64,000 bases of DNA from Terriglobus albidus (lineage in GTDB: Bacteria > Acidobacteriota > Terriglobia > Terriglobales > Acidobacteriaceae). Positions 9,259-17,763 of this stretch are shown here, one piece after another (within the stretch, counting starts at the first letter, position 1; each line of letters starts with the position of its first letter). The stretch spans positions 368,939 to 432,938 of the forward strand of contig NZ_JAGTAS010000056.1 in assembly GCF_025685425.1 (NCBI RefSeq), read 5' to 3'. Below the pieces are notes generated by a model. The model did no database searches. It saw only the letters and a list, made by a program, of their open reading frames with translations, and was not told the origin of the DNA. A program made the position numbers and the translations under genes.

Positions 9259-9410
9259 AGCAATTCTCCTAAAGGTGCGGAGCGGAGTATCGGGTCTCCA
9301 GCGAACGAGTTCGCTGGGGTGAAGTCTTGGCTGTTTGCGCCGTTTTCCTGTGAAGAAAACGGTATTCGCAGATTTATCCAGAGCTACAGTATTAGGAGAA
9401 TTGCTTTAGC
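9257..9410 (+). repeat. Diverged palindromic element (second family)
   Basis: The terminal inverted repeats AGAGCAATTCTCCTAA (9257-9272) and TTAGGAGAATTGCTTT (9392-9407) enclose two hairpins: CCAGCGAAC-ga-GTTCGCTGG (9298-9317) and GCCGTTTTC-ctgtgaa-GAAAACGG. The plan of AGAGCA-type ends plus an internal GTTTTC/GAAAAC stem matches the 113-bp repeat, but the sequence differs. The left end overlaps the stop codon of the upstream gene, and the right end stops two bases before the next ATG. Confidence 0.75.
9394..9398 (+). promoter_or_regulatory. Candidate ribosome-binding site lying inside a repeat arm
   Basis: AGGAG in the right terminal repeat lies 13 bases before the ATG at 9412 and is the only purine-rich site there. 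If the arms fold together, this site would be sequestered in the stem. Confidence 0.4.
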
Positions 9411-9411
9411 T

Positions 9412-10602
9412 ATGGCAATACGCAAGTCGCTGCTGGCCCTGGCGGTCTCGGCCTTCGGAATCGGGACGACTGAGTACGTCATCATGGGTCTGCTGCCGGA
9501 ACTGGCGACGGATTTCCATGTCTCGATTCCACGCGCCGGCATCCTGGTCTCCGGATATGCGCTCAGTGTGACCATCGGTTCGCCGATCCTGGCGGTACTG
9601 ATGGCGCGCATGGATCGCAAGCTGGCGCTGATGTGGCTGATGGCGTTATTCCTGCTCGGCAATGTCGGCTGTGCGCTGGCGCCCAACTTCCAGCTTCTGC
9701 TGATCGCGCGCATCATTACTGCTCTCTGCCACGGAACTTTCTTCGGTATCGGCAGCGTGGTGGCGTCGACGATGGTGCACCGCAGCGAACGCGCGCAGGC
9801 TATCGCACTGATGTTCAGCGGCCTGACTTTAGCCAATGTGCTGGGTGTGCCGGCAGGAACCGCCCTGGGGCAGACCTTCGGCTGGCGTTCGACCTTCTGG
9901 GCGCTCATCCCAATCGGGCTTGTGGCAGGCGCCGGTCTATGGAGTCTGGTGCCATCACAGATGCCGGACCGTGTGCATGTGAAGGATGAGGTGCGGACTT
10001 TGCTGAAGCCGCAAGTGCTGATGGTACTGGTTCTCAGCACTATCTCTTCGACCTCACTGTTTGCCGTCTTTACTTACATTGCGCCGATCCTGCGAGACGT
10101 CACGGGATTATCGCCGCATGCCGTTGCAATTGTTCTCGTCCTCTTCGGTGTCGGGATTACGATCGGAAATCTAATCGGGGCGAAGCTTAGCGACTGGAAG
10201 CAGTTGCCGAGCTTCCTCGGATGCTGCGCCGTGTTGATCTGCTTGCTATTGGTGATGCCAGTGGCGCAGCGTTATCCGCTAACCTCAATTGCGATGGTGC
10301 CTGTGTGGGGTCTTGTGCACTTCGCCATGGGAAGCCCGCTGCAGTCGCGCGTTGTGGATCAGGCCAGGGGCGCTCCAAACCTGGCGGCGACCATGAACCA
10401 GGGAGCCTACAATCTCGGCAATGCTTTGGGGGCTAGCGTGGGCGGTGTCGCTCTGACGATGGGCCTCGGCTACGGGCAGCTTGGATATCTGGCTGCTGCG
10501 ATCGCCGGTGTGGTACTGGTGCTGGGTTTCATCGAGTTGAAGGCGGACCGCAAGCGGCCGAAGCACACGACCAATTCGACCTTTGTGCCGATGGGCCACT
10601 AA
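9412..10602 (+). CDS. MFS transporter, DHA1/AraJ-like efflux family
   Basis: A 396-aa, 12-helix major facilitator. The N-terminus (LLALAVSAFGIGTTEYVIMG) is characteristic of the AraJ/YdhP/sugar-efflux DHA1 group, which exports small molecules such as arabinose, purine nucleosides or drugs. The substrate is not readable. The ATG at 9412 is chosen because the upstream open frame is repeat sequence. The gene converges on hpt across a perfect 13-bp stem. Confidence 0.85.
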   Translation: MAIRKSLLALAVSAFGIGTTEYVIMGLLPELATDFHVSIPRAGILVSGYALSVTIGSPILAVLMARMDRKLALMWLMALFLLGNVGCALAPNFQLLLIARIITALCHGTFFGIGSVVASTMVHRSERAQAIALMFSGLTLANVLGVPAGTALGQTFGWRSTFWALIPIGLVAGAGLWSLVPSQMPDRVHVKDEVRTLLKPQVLMVLVLSTISSTSLFAVFTYIAPILRDVTGLSPHAVAIVLVLFGVGITIGNLIGAKLSDWKQLPSFLGCCAVLICLLLVMPVAQRYPLTSIAMVPVWGLVHFAMGSPLQSRVVDQARGAPNLAATMNQGAYNLGNALGASVGGVALTMGLGYGQLGYLAAAIAGVVLVLGFIELKADRKRPKHTTNSTFVPMGH

Positions 10603-10708
10603 ATCGCTTTTGTTTGTCATTTCGTAGCGCAGCGGAGAAATCTGCTTTCCTGCCCATCCTTGAATAGCCGTACACAAGGCAGTGAAAACGGTTCGAGCTT
10701 CGCTCGAA

Positions 10709-10737
10709 TGTCCCATGTCCCTTAGGGACATGGGACA
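10709..10737. terminator. Bidirectional hairpin terminator
   Basis: TGTCCCATGTCCC, loop tta, GGGACATGGGACA form a perfect 13-bp stem between two convergent genes. A second small hairpin, TTCGAGC-ttc-GCTCGAA, lies at 10692-10708. The stretch from 10616 (GTCATTTCGTAGCGCAGC) resembles the ends of the element at 5869-6127. Confidence 0.65.
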
Positions 10738-10750
10738 CCCAGACTTGGGT

Positions 10751-11320
10751 TTAGTGACCAGCGTCTTCCGGATAAAGACGAATATCTGGGACACCGCGAT
10801 AGCGTTCGGCGAAGTCCATACCGTAGCCAATGATGAAGTGATTCGGAATTTTGAAGCAGACGTAGTCGGCCTCGATCTGTGCAACACGGCGGGCCGGCTT
10901 GTCAATGCAGGTGGCGATTTTCAGACTTGCCGGCTTGTGCTGCAGCATCAGCTTATGCAGGTAGCTCAGCGTAAGGCCAGTGTCGAGAATGTCTTCGACG
11001 ATGATGACGTGTTTGCCCTCGATGGGGTTGTCGATATCTTTGATCAGCTTGACGGCGCCGGAGGAGACACGGGCGCGTCCGTAGCTCGATACGGCGACGA
11101 AGTCGAAGGTGTTATCGACCGTGATCGAGCGGGCCAGATCGGCGAGGAACATAGCCGCGCCCTTGAGCACGCCGATCAGAACAATCGACTTACCTGCATA
11201 CTCCTCTGAGATTTGTTTGCCGACTTCGGTGATACGGTCTTTGATCTGCTGTTCCGAGATCAGGACTTCCATCTTGTCAGGAGGAATGAATGCGGGCTCT
11301 ACGATGCTGGGTGTGGACAT
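10751..11320 (-). CDS. hpt: Hypoxanthine phosphoribosyltransferase
   Basis: A 189-aa purine salvage enzyme that transfers phosphoribose from PRPP to hypoxanthine or guanine. The PRPP-binding motif is IIVEDILDTG, and the family features VLIGVLKGAAMFLADL and SSYG are present. The start MSTPSIVEPAF at 11320 gives the normal family length; the open frame continues upstream into the divergent lgt-like gene and is not protein-like. There is no strong Shine-Dalgarno sequence. Confidence 0.93.
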   Translation of the reverse strand: MSTPSIVEPAFIPPDKMEVLISEQQIKDRITEVGKQISEEYAGKSIVLIGVLKGAAMFLADLARSITVDNTFDFVAVSSYGRARVSSGAVKLIKDIDNPIEGKHVIIVEDILDTGLTLSYLHKLMLQHKPASLKIATCIDKPARRVAQIEADYVCFKIPNHFIIGYGMDFAERYRGVPDIRLYPEDAGH

Positions 11321-11390
11321 AGATGAATCCGAGCTTATCGAGCCTCGGGGCGGGGAATCAAGCCTGTGGAACCGTATACTTGAAGGAAAC

Positions 11391-12248
11391 ATGTATCCGT
11401 ACCTGCATCTTGGCCCGTTGACGCTGGGCACCTTCGGAATCCTTCTCTGGCTGGGCGCCGTCGCCGCGACGATCATCCTCCACAAGAACTTCCAGCGCTT
11501 TTCCATCGATGCCGACGCCCTGAATGTCGTCGCGTTCGTCACGATCGCCGGTGTGCTGGGCGCCAAGGCGTATCACGAGCTGCAGGACCCCGCGGAGCTG
11601 GCCGACTCCATGCGCCGCATCATGCTGCCAGGCTGGCATCATCCGGGCGAGATCCTCCTCTATCTGCTGAAGTGGTTCCAGGCAGGTTTCGCGTGGTTCG
11701 GCGGTCTCTGCGCAGGCATCGCCATGCTGCTGTGGCAGGGACGTCAGGCGAAGTTCCAGAACGGGGGCAGGGTGGGCGGTCTGCGCATGCTGGATCTTGC
11801 CGCTCCCGCCGCTGCCATCGGCTATGGTGTTGGCCGTCTCGGATGCCTGCTCTCCGGAGACGGCGACTACGGCAAGAGCACCACGTTGCCCTGGGGAGTG
11901 CACATCCGCAATGACGCGCTCGATCCGCCGGTGCCGAATCCTCCCGAGCTAAAGGTCCATCCCACGCCGGTCTATGAACTCGGTTACTCACTGGTCTTCG
12001 GTATCTGGCTCTGGCATCGAGCCAAGAAGAATCTGCCGATCGGCCAGCTCACGGGCGAATACCTGGTGCTGACGGGTATCGCGCGCTGGTTCGTCGAACT
12101 CATCCGCATCAACCCTCGGGTGCACTGGGGCATGAGCAACGCTCAGGTCGCTGCTCTTGGTTCGATCGTAGCCGGTATTGTGCTGATTCTCTGGTCGAAG
12201 GCGCGTTCGAAGAAGTGGGTTGCGGAGACCGCCGAAGTCGCTGGCTAG
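11391..12248 (+). CDS. lgt: Prolipoprotein diacylglyceryl transferase family protein (divergent Lgt)
   Basis: A 285-aa, seven-helix membrane protein of the Lgt family, which moves diacylglycerol from phosphatidylglycerol to the lipobox cysteine of prolipoproteins. AAGGA precedes the ATG. The conserved arginine pieces GRLGC and ARWFVELIRINP are present. The usual HGGL motif reads FGGL, and the usual GRxGNFxNxE signature reads GRLGCLLSGDGDYG, so the equivalents of E. coli H103 and N146 are absent. It is either a lineage-specific Lgt or a relative with another acyl-transfer role. Confidence 0.75.
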   Translation: MYPYLHLGPLTLGTFGILLWLGAVAATIILHKNFQRFSIDADALNVVAFVTIAGVLGAKAYHELQDPAELADSMRRIMLPGWHHPGEILLYLLKWFQAGFAWFGGLCAGIAMLLWQGRQAKFQNGGRVGGLRMLDLAAPAAAIGYGVGRLGCLLSGDGDYGKSTTLPWGVHIRNDALDPPVPNPPELKVHPTPVYELGYSLVFGIWLWHRAKKNLPIGQLTGEYLVLTGIARWFVELIRINPRVHWGMSNAQVAALGSIVAGIVLILWSKARSKKWVAETAEVAG

Positions 12249-12360
12249 CCAGTTGCTAGTTGCACTAGCGATATAGCGATGGGTTGCCTCGCATGGGTGT
12301 GTTGAAGGTGTTTCTTGTACCCATGCAATACCTCGTCAACTGGAAACGGTTAACTGGCAA

Positions 12361-13056
12361 CTAGAGCTTTTTAAGGTAGGCTTTTGCCTCTTCCAACTCA
12401 GGGAACAGGCGTTCTTCTGCCTGAAACTCGCGTGAGTGCACGCAGCGGCGGCCTGACTTTACACGGACGGGATGCTTCAAGTGGAGCATCTCGTGATAGA
12501 GCAGGTACTCGATTGCGTACCGAGGCGTGTCCGGCCGGTCGAAGACACGGCTGATCATGATGGTGTTGTGAGCGGCGTCGTAGTGTCCCAGAAGACGGCG
12601 TGCATTATGTCCGCTCCAGGTCAGTACTGGGCGTCCCATCAGGCCGTGGAAGAACCTGCGGTTCAGCGTCTCGAAGACCTCGTCGAGATCGTAATGCCGC
12701 CCTTTGGCGGTGAGGATACGTTTCCGGCCGCGCGTCTGGCGGATGTGCTCGGCCATCTTTGAGACCGGTTCCGACTGTGTATAGCGGCGGTAGCGGTCGG
12801 CGTGCAGACGAAGGATCGGCTTACGGTACAGCTTTGCGATCAGGATGTGGGCAATCGCCCGGAGCACGCTCTCGGGAGCAGCCTCCAGAAGATCGGACAG
12901 CGAGACATAGAGCTTACCCTCACGCAGACGGATCGTCGTATTCAGCGAAGTAAACCGCCGGAACCGGACATGAAACTCCGGCATTGGGGCACGCGGCCTC
13001 AGCTCGCGGTATTCCTCGTGAAACAGTTGGCGCAGCTCGGGAGACACTACATCCAA
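12361..13056 (-). CDS. SprT/YgjP-like zinc metallopeptidase
   Basis: A protein of about 231 aa with the zinc-protease motif YHEMLHLKHP and a downstream histidine in HSREF, resembling SprT-like or M48-type minimal proteases. The role is unknown; SprT relatives cut DNA-bound or misfolded proteins. The start is uncertain because the 113-bp repeat (copy C) abuts it. TTG at 13056 (LDVVSPEL) or GTG at 13047 are the first non-repeat options, while ATG at 13131 lies inside the repeat and stays in frame through it. Conservation begins near VSPELRQLFHEEY. Confidence 0.75.
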   Translation of the reverse strand: MDVVSPELRQLFHEEYRELRPRAPMPEFHVRFRRFTSLNTTIRLREGKLYVSLSDLLEAAPESVLRAIAHILIAKLYRKPILRLHADRYRRYTQSEPVSKMAEHIRQTRGRKRILTAKGRHYDLDEVFETLNRRFFHGLMGRPVLTWSGHNARRLLGHYDAAHNTIMISRVFDRPDTPRYAIEYLLYHEMLHLKHPVRVKSGRRCVHSREFQAEERLFPELEEAKAYLKKL

Positions 13057-13059
13057 GTT

Positions 13060-13172
13060 AAAGCATTTTTCCTGTTGCTGGGTATCCCGGAAGGGGCATG
13101 CAGCGGCGTTTTCATTGCGGAAAACGCCCATAGATGCGGAAACCTACACTACACCTACAGGGAAAATGCTCT
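13060..13172 (-). repeat. 113-bp palindromic repeat, copy C
   Basis: Complete copy in the opposite orientation to copies A and B. Its arms are AAAGCATTTTTCCTGT and ACAGGGAAAATGCTCT, and the internal stem is GGCGTTTTC/GAAAACGCC. It occupies the space between the metallopeptidase start and the stop of the next gene. Confidence 0.92.
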
Positions 13173-13195
13173 AGCTCAACCTGCGTTGAAATCTG

Positions 13196-13738
13196 CTACC
13201 TGGGCACCACGATGGGTTCAGGTGCTTCGCCTTTCTTCTGGGGTGGCTTGTGGGTCTTCCACCACTCGGTCTGGTCGTCAATCATCTCCTTGGCGGAATC
13301 GTGGAGATCCTGCGCGGCTTCGATGGCCAGCTTGCGGGCGAGCGTATAAGCAGCGTTGTCCTGCGGCGTCTTCAGAACCGTCATCCAACGTTCGGTTGCC
13401 GCCAGCAACTTCGGAAGAATCTTGCGCAGATCGGGGTGCTTGGGCTGGTAGTCGTCCAGGTTGTCGTCGAGCTCGTCGGCAATCGCCCGGAACTGCTCCA
13501 TGTAGTCGTGGATATCCTCGGAAGCTCCCGGTGCTTTCGGCTTCTTCAGAATCTCCTCAATCCGATTGATCCGGGCTTCCAGAGCTTTCTGGAAGATGCT
13601 GATGCGCGCGGCGGGATCGATGGCGGCTTCGCGGATCTCCTCCACTTCGGCATCGGAAAGAGCAGTCTCATCGCGTTTCTGCGCGAAAGCGCAAAAGGCG
13701 GAGCCGAGCAGCAGAAGGCAGATCAGGCGGCGAAGCAT
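13196..13738 (-). CDS. Exported acidic helical protein of unknown function
   Basis: A 180-aa protein with a clear signal peptide (MLRRLICLLLLGSAFCAFAQ). The mature part is charged and helical, rich in E/D/K/A, with a pattern like ALEARINRIEEILKKP and a C-terminal proline-rich end (KPPQKKGEAPEPIVVP). No family is recognised. The start at 13738 is chosen for the signal peptide. It is transcribed toward copy C and the metallopeptidase gene. Confidence 0.65.
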   Translation of the reverse strand: MLRRLICLLLLGSAFCAFAQKRDETALSDAEVEEIREAAIDPAARISIFQKALEARINRIEEILKKPKAPGASEDIHDYMEQFRAIADELDDNLDDYQPKHPDLRKILPKLLAATERWMTVLKTPQDNAAYTLARKLAIEAAQDLHDSAKEMIDDQTEWWKTHKPPQKKGEAPEPIVVPR

Positions 13739-13876
13739 GACGGGATTGTAGGGGTAAACCGGAGAATTTGTCAGCAATTTGCGAAGAAGGGCTGGGCGTC
13801 CTAGGTCATATAGCCGTGATCTCCGTCGCTTCGGAAACCTATACTGTCTGTTCCCGGTACGCGGGACCTACAACTC

Positions 13877-15907
13877 ATGAACATCGATCGTCTTCGTCCG
13901 GTTCTCTTTGCCGCCCTCGCCCTCATTGTTCCTGTAACCGTCAAGGCCCAGACCGTGCCCGAGACCGGTTTGGTGCCCCTGCCGGTCGAGCTGACGAAAG
14001 GCTCAGGCGCGCTGGCGCTGCAGTCCACGTTCAAAATCACAACTCCGCGCTCTCATGATGCCCGCCTGGAAGCCGCGATTGCACGTGCTGTTCGCCGGAT
14101 CGAGGTCGCGGCTGACCTTCGTCACGAGGGAAGAGGTGTCTTTGGAACGACGCCGATGGAGGTTAGTGTCGCCTCGCCCGGCCAGGAGGTGCAGAGCCTC
14201 AGCGAGGACGAAAGCTATTCGCTGACGGTAACCGGCGAACAAGTCGTCATTGAGGCTAATACCGACGTGGGGGCGATGCATGGGCTGGAAACGTTGATCC
14301 AACTCGTACAGCCGACACCGCAGGGCTATGTGATTCCGGCGGTTACGGTCCATGATTCACCAAGGTTCGCATGGCGCGGTCTGATGATCGACTGCGGACG
14401 TCACTTTGAGCCCCTACCTGTGTTGAAGCGCAACATCGATGCCATGGCTGCAGTGAAGATGAATGTCTTTCATTGGCATCTGACTGAGGACCAGGGGTTC
14501 CGCCTGGAGAGCAAGCTGTTTCCCAAGCTCACCGGTAAAGGATCGGATGGCCTGTATTACTCCCAGGAGGATGCCAAGGAGATTGTCGCTTACGCCCGGG
14601 CCCGCGGCATCCGGGTCGTGCCCGAGATTGAGATGCCGGGTCATTCCGCTGCCTGGCTTTATGCCTATCCGGAGCTGGCCAGCGGCACAGTGCCCGATGA
14701 CATCCGCCGTGAGTTCGGCGTGAGCGACGTCGCCATCGACCCCACGCGCGAGGAGACCTACGTCTTCCTGCGGAAGTTCCTCACCGAAGTAACCGCTCTG
14801 TTTCCCGATGCATATGTTCACATTGGTGGCGATGAAACTCCGGCGCCTGACTGGAAGAACAATCCGCGTATTCTCAAGTTCAAAGAGGCGCATCATCTCA
14901 AAGACAACGAGGCATTGCAGGCGTACTTCAATGCGCGGGTGCTGGCGATTTTGACATCGCTGCACAAACGGATGATGGGATGGGACGAAATCCTGACACC
15001 GGAGCTTCCGAAGGACATCGTGGTGCAGTCCTGGCGCGGTGTCGCCTCGCTGGCAAAAGGCGCACAGATGGGCTATGAGGGGATTCTTTCTGCGCCCTAC
15101 TACCTTGACGGTATGAAGACGGCGGCCGATCACTACCTCGCCGATCCCATCCCTCAGAACACGACGCTTACCGCCGAAGAGCAGAAGCGCATTCTTGGCG
15201 GCGAAACACCCATGTGGGGCGAACACGTGAACGAGGTCGACATCGACTCCCGTATCTGGCCGCGTGCTGCCGCTATTGCGGAGCGCCTGTGGTCGCCACA
15301 GAGCGTTACCGACGTCAACAGCATGTATGACCGGCTGGAGGCCGTTTCCCTGGAGCTGGAATCGCTGGGACTCAACCACCTACAAAGTGGAGATGCCCGC
15401 TTACGCGCAATGGCGCATACGGAACAGATTGGAGATCTCCGCACGGTGGCATCCGTCCTGGAACCAGTCAGCTTCGGCGAGCGTTACCAGGCCCAGCACA
15501 CTGACCAACTGACTCCATTCGACCGCTTCGTCGATGCCGTGCGGCCTGATCCGCCGTCGCGTCACTGGAGTAACGTGATGGTCGACCGCTGCCTGCAGAA
15601 GGACACGGACGCCTGCGGCAAGCTCCGCTCCTGGTATGCGGAGATAGCGCGGGCGATTCCACATGCGAAGCAGCAGATGCAGGTCTCTTCCCATATGCAG
15701 GATGTGCTGCCGAAACTCGATCAGTTGAGTGTTTTGACAGCTCTCGGAGAGAAGGCTGCGGAGTCGCTTGAGAAGGGAACAGCCGTTTCCAGCGATACTG
15801 CCTGGCAGTCACGGAAGAGCACAATTGAGGAAGCCAGAAAGGCCACCGCTATGGTGCGCCTCACCTTCCTTGATTCACTGACGAAGCTGACGGAAGCGGC
15901 ACACTAG
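13877..15907 (+). CDS. Beta-N-acetylhexosaminidase, GH20, secreted
   Basis: A 676-aa exported glycosidase with a signal peptide ending near VKAQ. A GH20b-type N-terminal domain (about residues 30-160) precedes the (beta/alpha)8 catalytic domain. The catalytic pair is in HIGGDET near residue 315, and the family motif WHLTEDQGFRLE is near residue 197. It removes terminal GlcNAc/GalNAc from chitooligosaccharides or glycans by substrate-assisted catalysis. An extra C-terminal helical region of about 150 aa has no recognised motif. A hairpin terminator follows. Confidence 0.92.
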   Translation: MNIDRLRPVLFAALALIVPVTVKAQTVPETGLVPLPVELTKGSGALALQSTFKITTPRSHDARLEAAIARAVRRIEVAADLRHEGRGVFGTTPMEVSVASPGQEVQSLSEDESYSLTVTGEQVVIEANTDVGAMHGLETLIQLVQPTPQGYVIPAVTVHDSPRFAWRGLMIDCGRHFEPLPVLKRNIDAMAAVKMNVFHWHLTEDQGFRLESKLFPKLTGKGSDGLYYSQEDAKEIVAYARARGIRVVPEIEMPGHSAAWLYAYPELASGTVPDDIRREFGVSDVAIDPTREETYVFLRKFLTEVTALFPDAYVHIGGDETPAPDWKNNPRILKFKEAHHLKDNEALQAYFNARVLAILTSLHKRMMGWDEILTPELPKDIVVQSWRGVASLAKGAQMGYEGILSAPYYLDGMKTAADHYLADPIPQNTTLTAEEQKRILGGETPMWGEHVNEVDIDSRIWPRAAAIAERLWSPQSVTDVNSMYDRLEAVSLELESLGLNHLQSGDARLRAMAHTEQIGDLRTVASVLEPVSFGERYQAQHTDQLTPFDRFVDAVRPDPPSRHWSNVMVDRCLQKDTDACGKLRSWYAEIARAIPHAKQQMQVSSHMQDVLPKLDQLSVLTALGEKAAESLEKGTAVSSDTAWQSRKSTIEEARKATAMVRLTFLDSLTKLTEAAH

Positions 15908-15911
15908 ATAT

Positions 15912-15949
15912 TCGCGTGTCCTATGTCCGCCATGGGGCATAGGACACGC
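15912..15949. terminator. Bidirectional hairpin terminator
   Basis: CGCGTGTCCTATG pairs with CATAGGACACGCG between convergent genes; GTTTTT follows at 15959 on the plus strand. Confidence 0.7.
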
Positions 15950-15963
15950 GGGTATGGCTGTTT

Positions 15964-16464
15964 TTAGTGTCGGAAGATAACGGCCAACAGTTCCGTGTGA
16001 ACAGTCTGCAGCCGTTTCAGGGTGGCTTGAACCATGCCACGGTCATCACCGGAGGAGGCATGCATGATGTCGTTCAACCGGTGGTCGGTCTCGCGGAGCA
16101 GGATCTCTGCCTTCTTCAGTTTCTTGGAATCGTCGGCTACGCCCATGTGGATGCGCTCGGCGTACTCGGAGATCTTCTTGATCGTGTTCGCGGCTTTGTC
16201 GGTGTCACCCATTGCCAATTGACGGCTGGCCAGCTCCGTCATACGGCCTACCAGCTCCGTGTAAAGGAAGCACTGTTCTCGTGGAGCTGCGAGTAAGGCT
16301 TTGTTTTCGAGTTGTTGAATAACTGCCAGGTCTACGTCTGCGGCGCCTGCTGCCTGCACTGCTGGAGGCAGCAGTAGGACGCCCACCGCGAAAAAGGAAA
16401 GAGCGGCGTGGCGGAAACCAGGGCGAAGTAAAGCGTTACATGCACTGCGTACTGCGAACGGCAT
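15964..16464 (-). CDS. Exported protein of unknown function
   Basis: A 166-aa protein with an N-terminal signal sequence (HAALSFFAVGVLLLPPAVQA) and a helical remainder (KKISEYAERIHMG, KKLKKAEILLRETDHRLND). ATG at 16464 is chosen because AAAGGGG lies upstream at good spacing. It lies 22 bp after the TPR-protein stop and is probably in one transcript with it and uvrA. No family is recognised. Confidence 0.65.
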   Translation of the reverse strand: MPFAVRSACNALLRPGFRHAALSFFAVGVLLLPPAVQAAGAADVDLAVIQQLENKALLAAPREQCFLYTELVGRMTELASRQLAMGDTDKAANTIKKISEYAERIHMGVADDSKKLKKAEILLRETDHRLNDIMHASSGDDRGMVQATLKRLQTVHTELLAVIFRH

Positions 16465-16486
16465 ACCGCACCCCTTTCGGAAGTGC

Positions 16487-17752
16487 TCACCTGTGTTCGA
16501 GAGCGGCAAGTCGGTGGCGAGCCTGCCACTCTTGGTCCGGATACTTACCTGCAGCGGCTGATAAGAACTGGTGATACAGCAGAACAGCTCGTTCCGTCTG
16601 ATGCAGGCTATCGTTCGCCGTTGCCTCCAAAAATAGAGTTGACGGCGAATTTGGAAGGAGTGTAGCTCTCTGTGTCAGCGCCTGCAACACAATTCTAGGC
16701 TGATGATTCTCTGACGCTGCAAAAGCGAGATGACCGAGTGTCTCACCCAGATCCTGTGGGCGTTCCCAGCGATCCAAAGGTAATGCTACGGCTTTGGCGA
16801 ACACCTGCTGCGCTTCGTCGAACTTCTTTTCCAGCACCAGGGCAGAACCGAGATCGTCCAGCAAAGACGGGTCGTCCGGCGTTGCGGCAAGAGCAGCACG
16901 CAGCATCGGTTCGGCCTTCGCCGGATCGTTTGCCTGGGTATAGAGGTGCGCAAGCAGCCGCTTCAGATTGGCATCGTCAGGATGCGCTGCCAACAACTGC
17001 TCAAGTAGCGGAGTCGCCTCCGCTGCCTGGCCGTGCCGCAGCAGGTAACGGGCGTAACTCACGGCAACTTCGGGGCTGGTGGGGCCTTTTGCCATCAGCT
17101 TTTTGTACTGAGCCAGAGCGTCAGCAGTGTCTCCGGCGGCATCGGCAAGCTCGGCGACCATGAGAGTATCTTCGGGTGTTTCGGGCGTAAGCTTGAGCGC
17201 TGCTACCAGCCAGTCGCGCGCAGCGGCCGGGTCTTTGGTCTGGTCGATCTGGGCGAGAGCACGGAAAGCCCGCGCTTTCAAAGCATTTGCTTGTGCAGCA
17301 TCTCCCGGCTGCAAAACGACTGCCTTCTGCAGCGTCTCTCTTGCGCTATCCAAATGCCCCCTCCGGGCCTGTAGAAGGCCAAGTGCCAGGGTGGATTCGA
17401 ACTGCTTTGGATCGGCGGAGATCGCGGCTTTATAGGTGACCTCCGCCGCATCGTCCTTGTCCTGTGCTTCCTGAGAGAAGGCGAGTTGGTAAAGCATCCC
17501 GGCGTTCTTCGGATCGGCTTTGACGAGACCCGTCAGCAGGCGTTCAGCCTCGGCATAGTTCTGCTGGTCAAGAGCGGTCTGGGCCTTCTTGTACTGTTCG
17601 GCTCGATCCTGGTCTTCGTCGGCGACGGAGCGGGTCCCGGCAGGCAATTGCTGGCCGGCGACAGGGAGCATCCATGGGCCGGTGGTGGCGGCCAGAAGCG
17701 CTCCGCCGAAGGTGAAAAGGCGCAGGGACGCCGGAAAGATCTTCGATGCCAT
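16487..17752 (-). CDS. TPR-repeat exported protein
   Basis: A 421-aa protein with a signal peptide (SLRLFTFGGALLAATTG) followed by an array of tetratricopeptide repeats across nearly the whole length, for example AEQYKKAQTALDQQNYAEAE and AGMLYQLAFSQEAQDKDDAA. TPRs make protein-binding scaffolds; the partner is unknown. ATG at 17752 has AGGAA upstream and starts 12 bp after the uvrA stop, so the genes are likely co-transcribed. This position does not prove a repair role. Confidence 0.85.
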   Translation of the reverse strand: MASKIFPASLRLFTFGGALLAATTGPWMLPVAGQQLPAGTRSVADEDQDRAEQYKKAQTALDQQNYAEAERLLTGLVKADPKNAGMLYQLAFSQEAQDKDDAAEVTYKAAISADPKQFESTLALGLLQARRGHLDSARETLQKAVVLQPGDAAQANALKARAFRALAQIDQTKDPAAARDWLVAALKLTPETPEDTLMVAELADAAGDTADALAQYKKLMAKGPTSPEVAVSYARYLLRHGQAAEATPLLEQLLAAHPDDANLKRLLAHLYTQANDPAKAEPMLRAALAATPDDPSLLDDLGSALVLEKKFDEAQQVFAKAVALPLDRWERPQDLGETLGHLAFAASENHQPRIVLQALTQRATLLPNSPSTLFLEATANDSLHQTERAVLLYHQFLSAAAGKYPDQEWQARHRLAALEHR

Positions 17753-17763
17753 GGATGTTCCTC

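Noticed and set aside
14414-15379. 321-aa open frame opposite the hexosaminidase
   Set aside because: It is antisense to the GH20 catalytic domain with no independent support.
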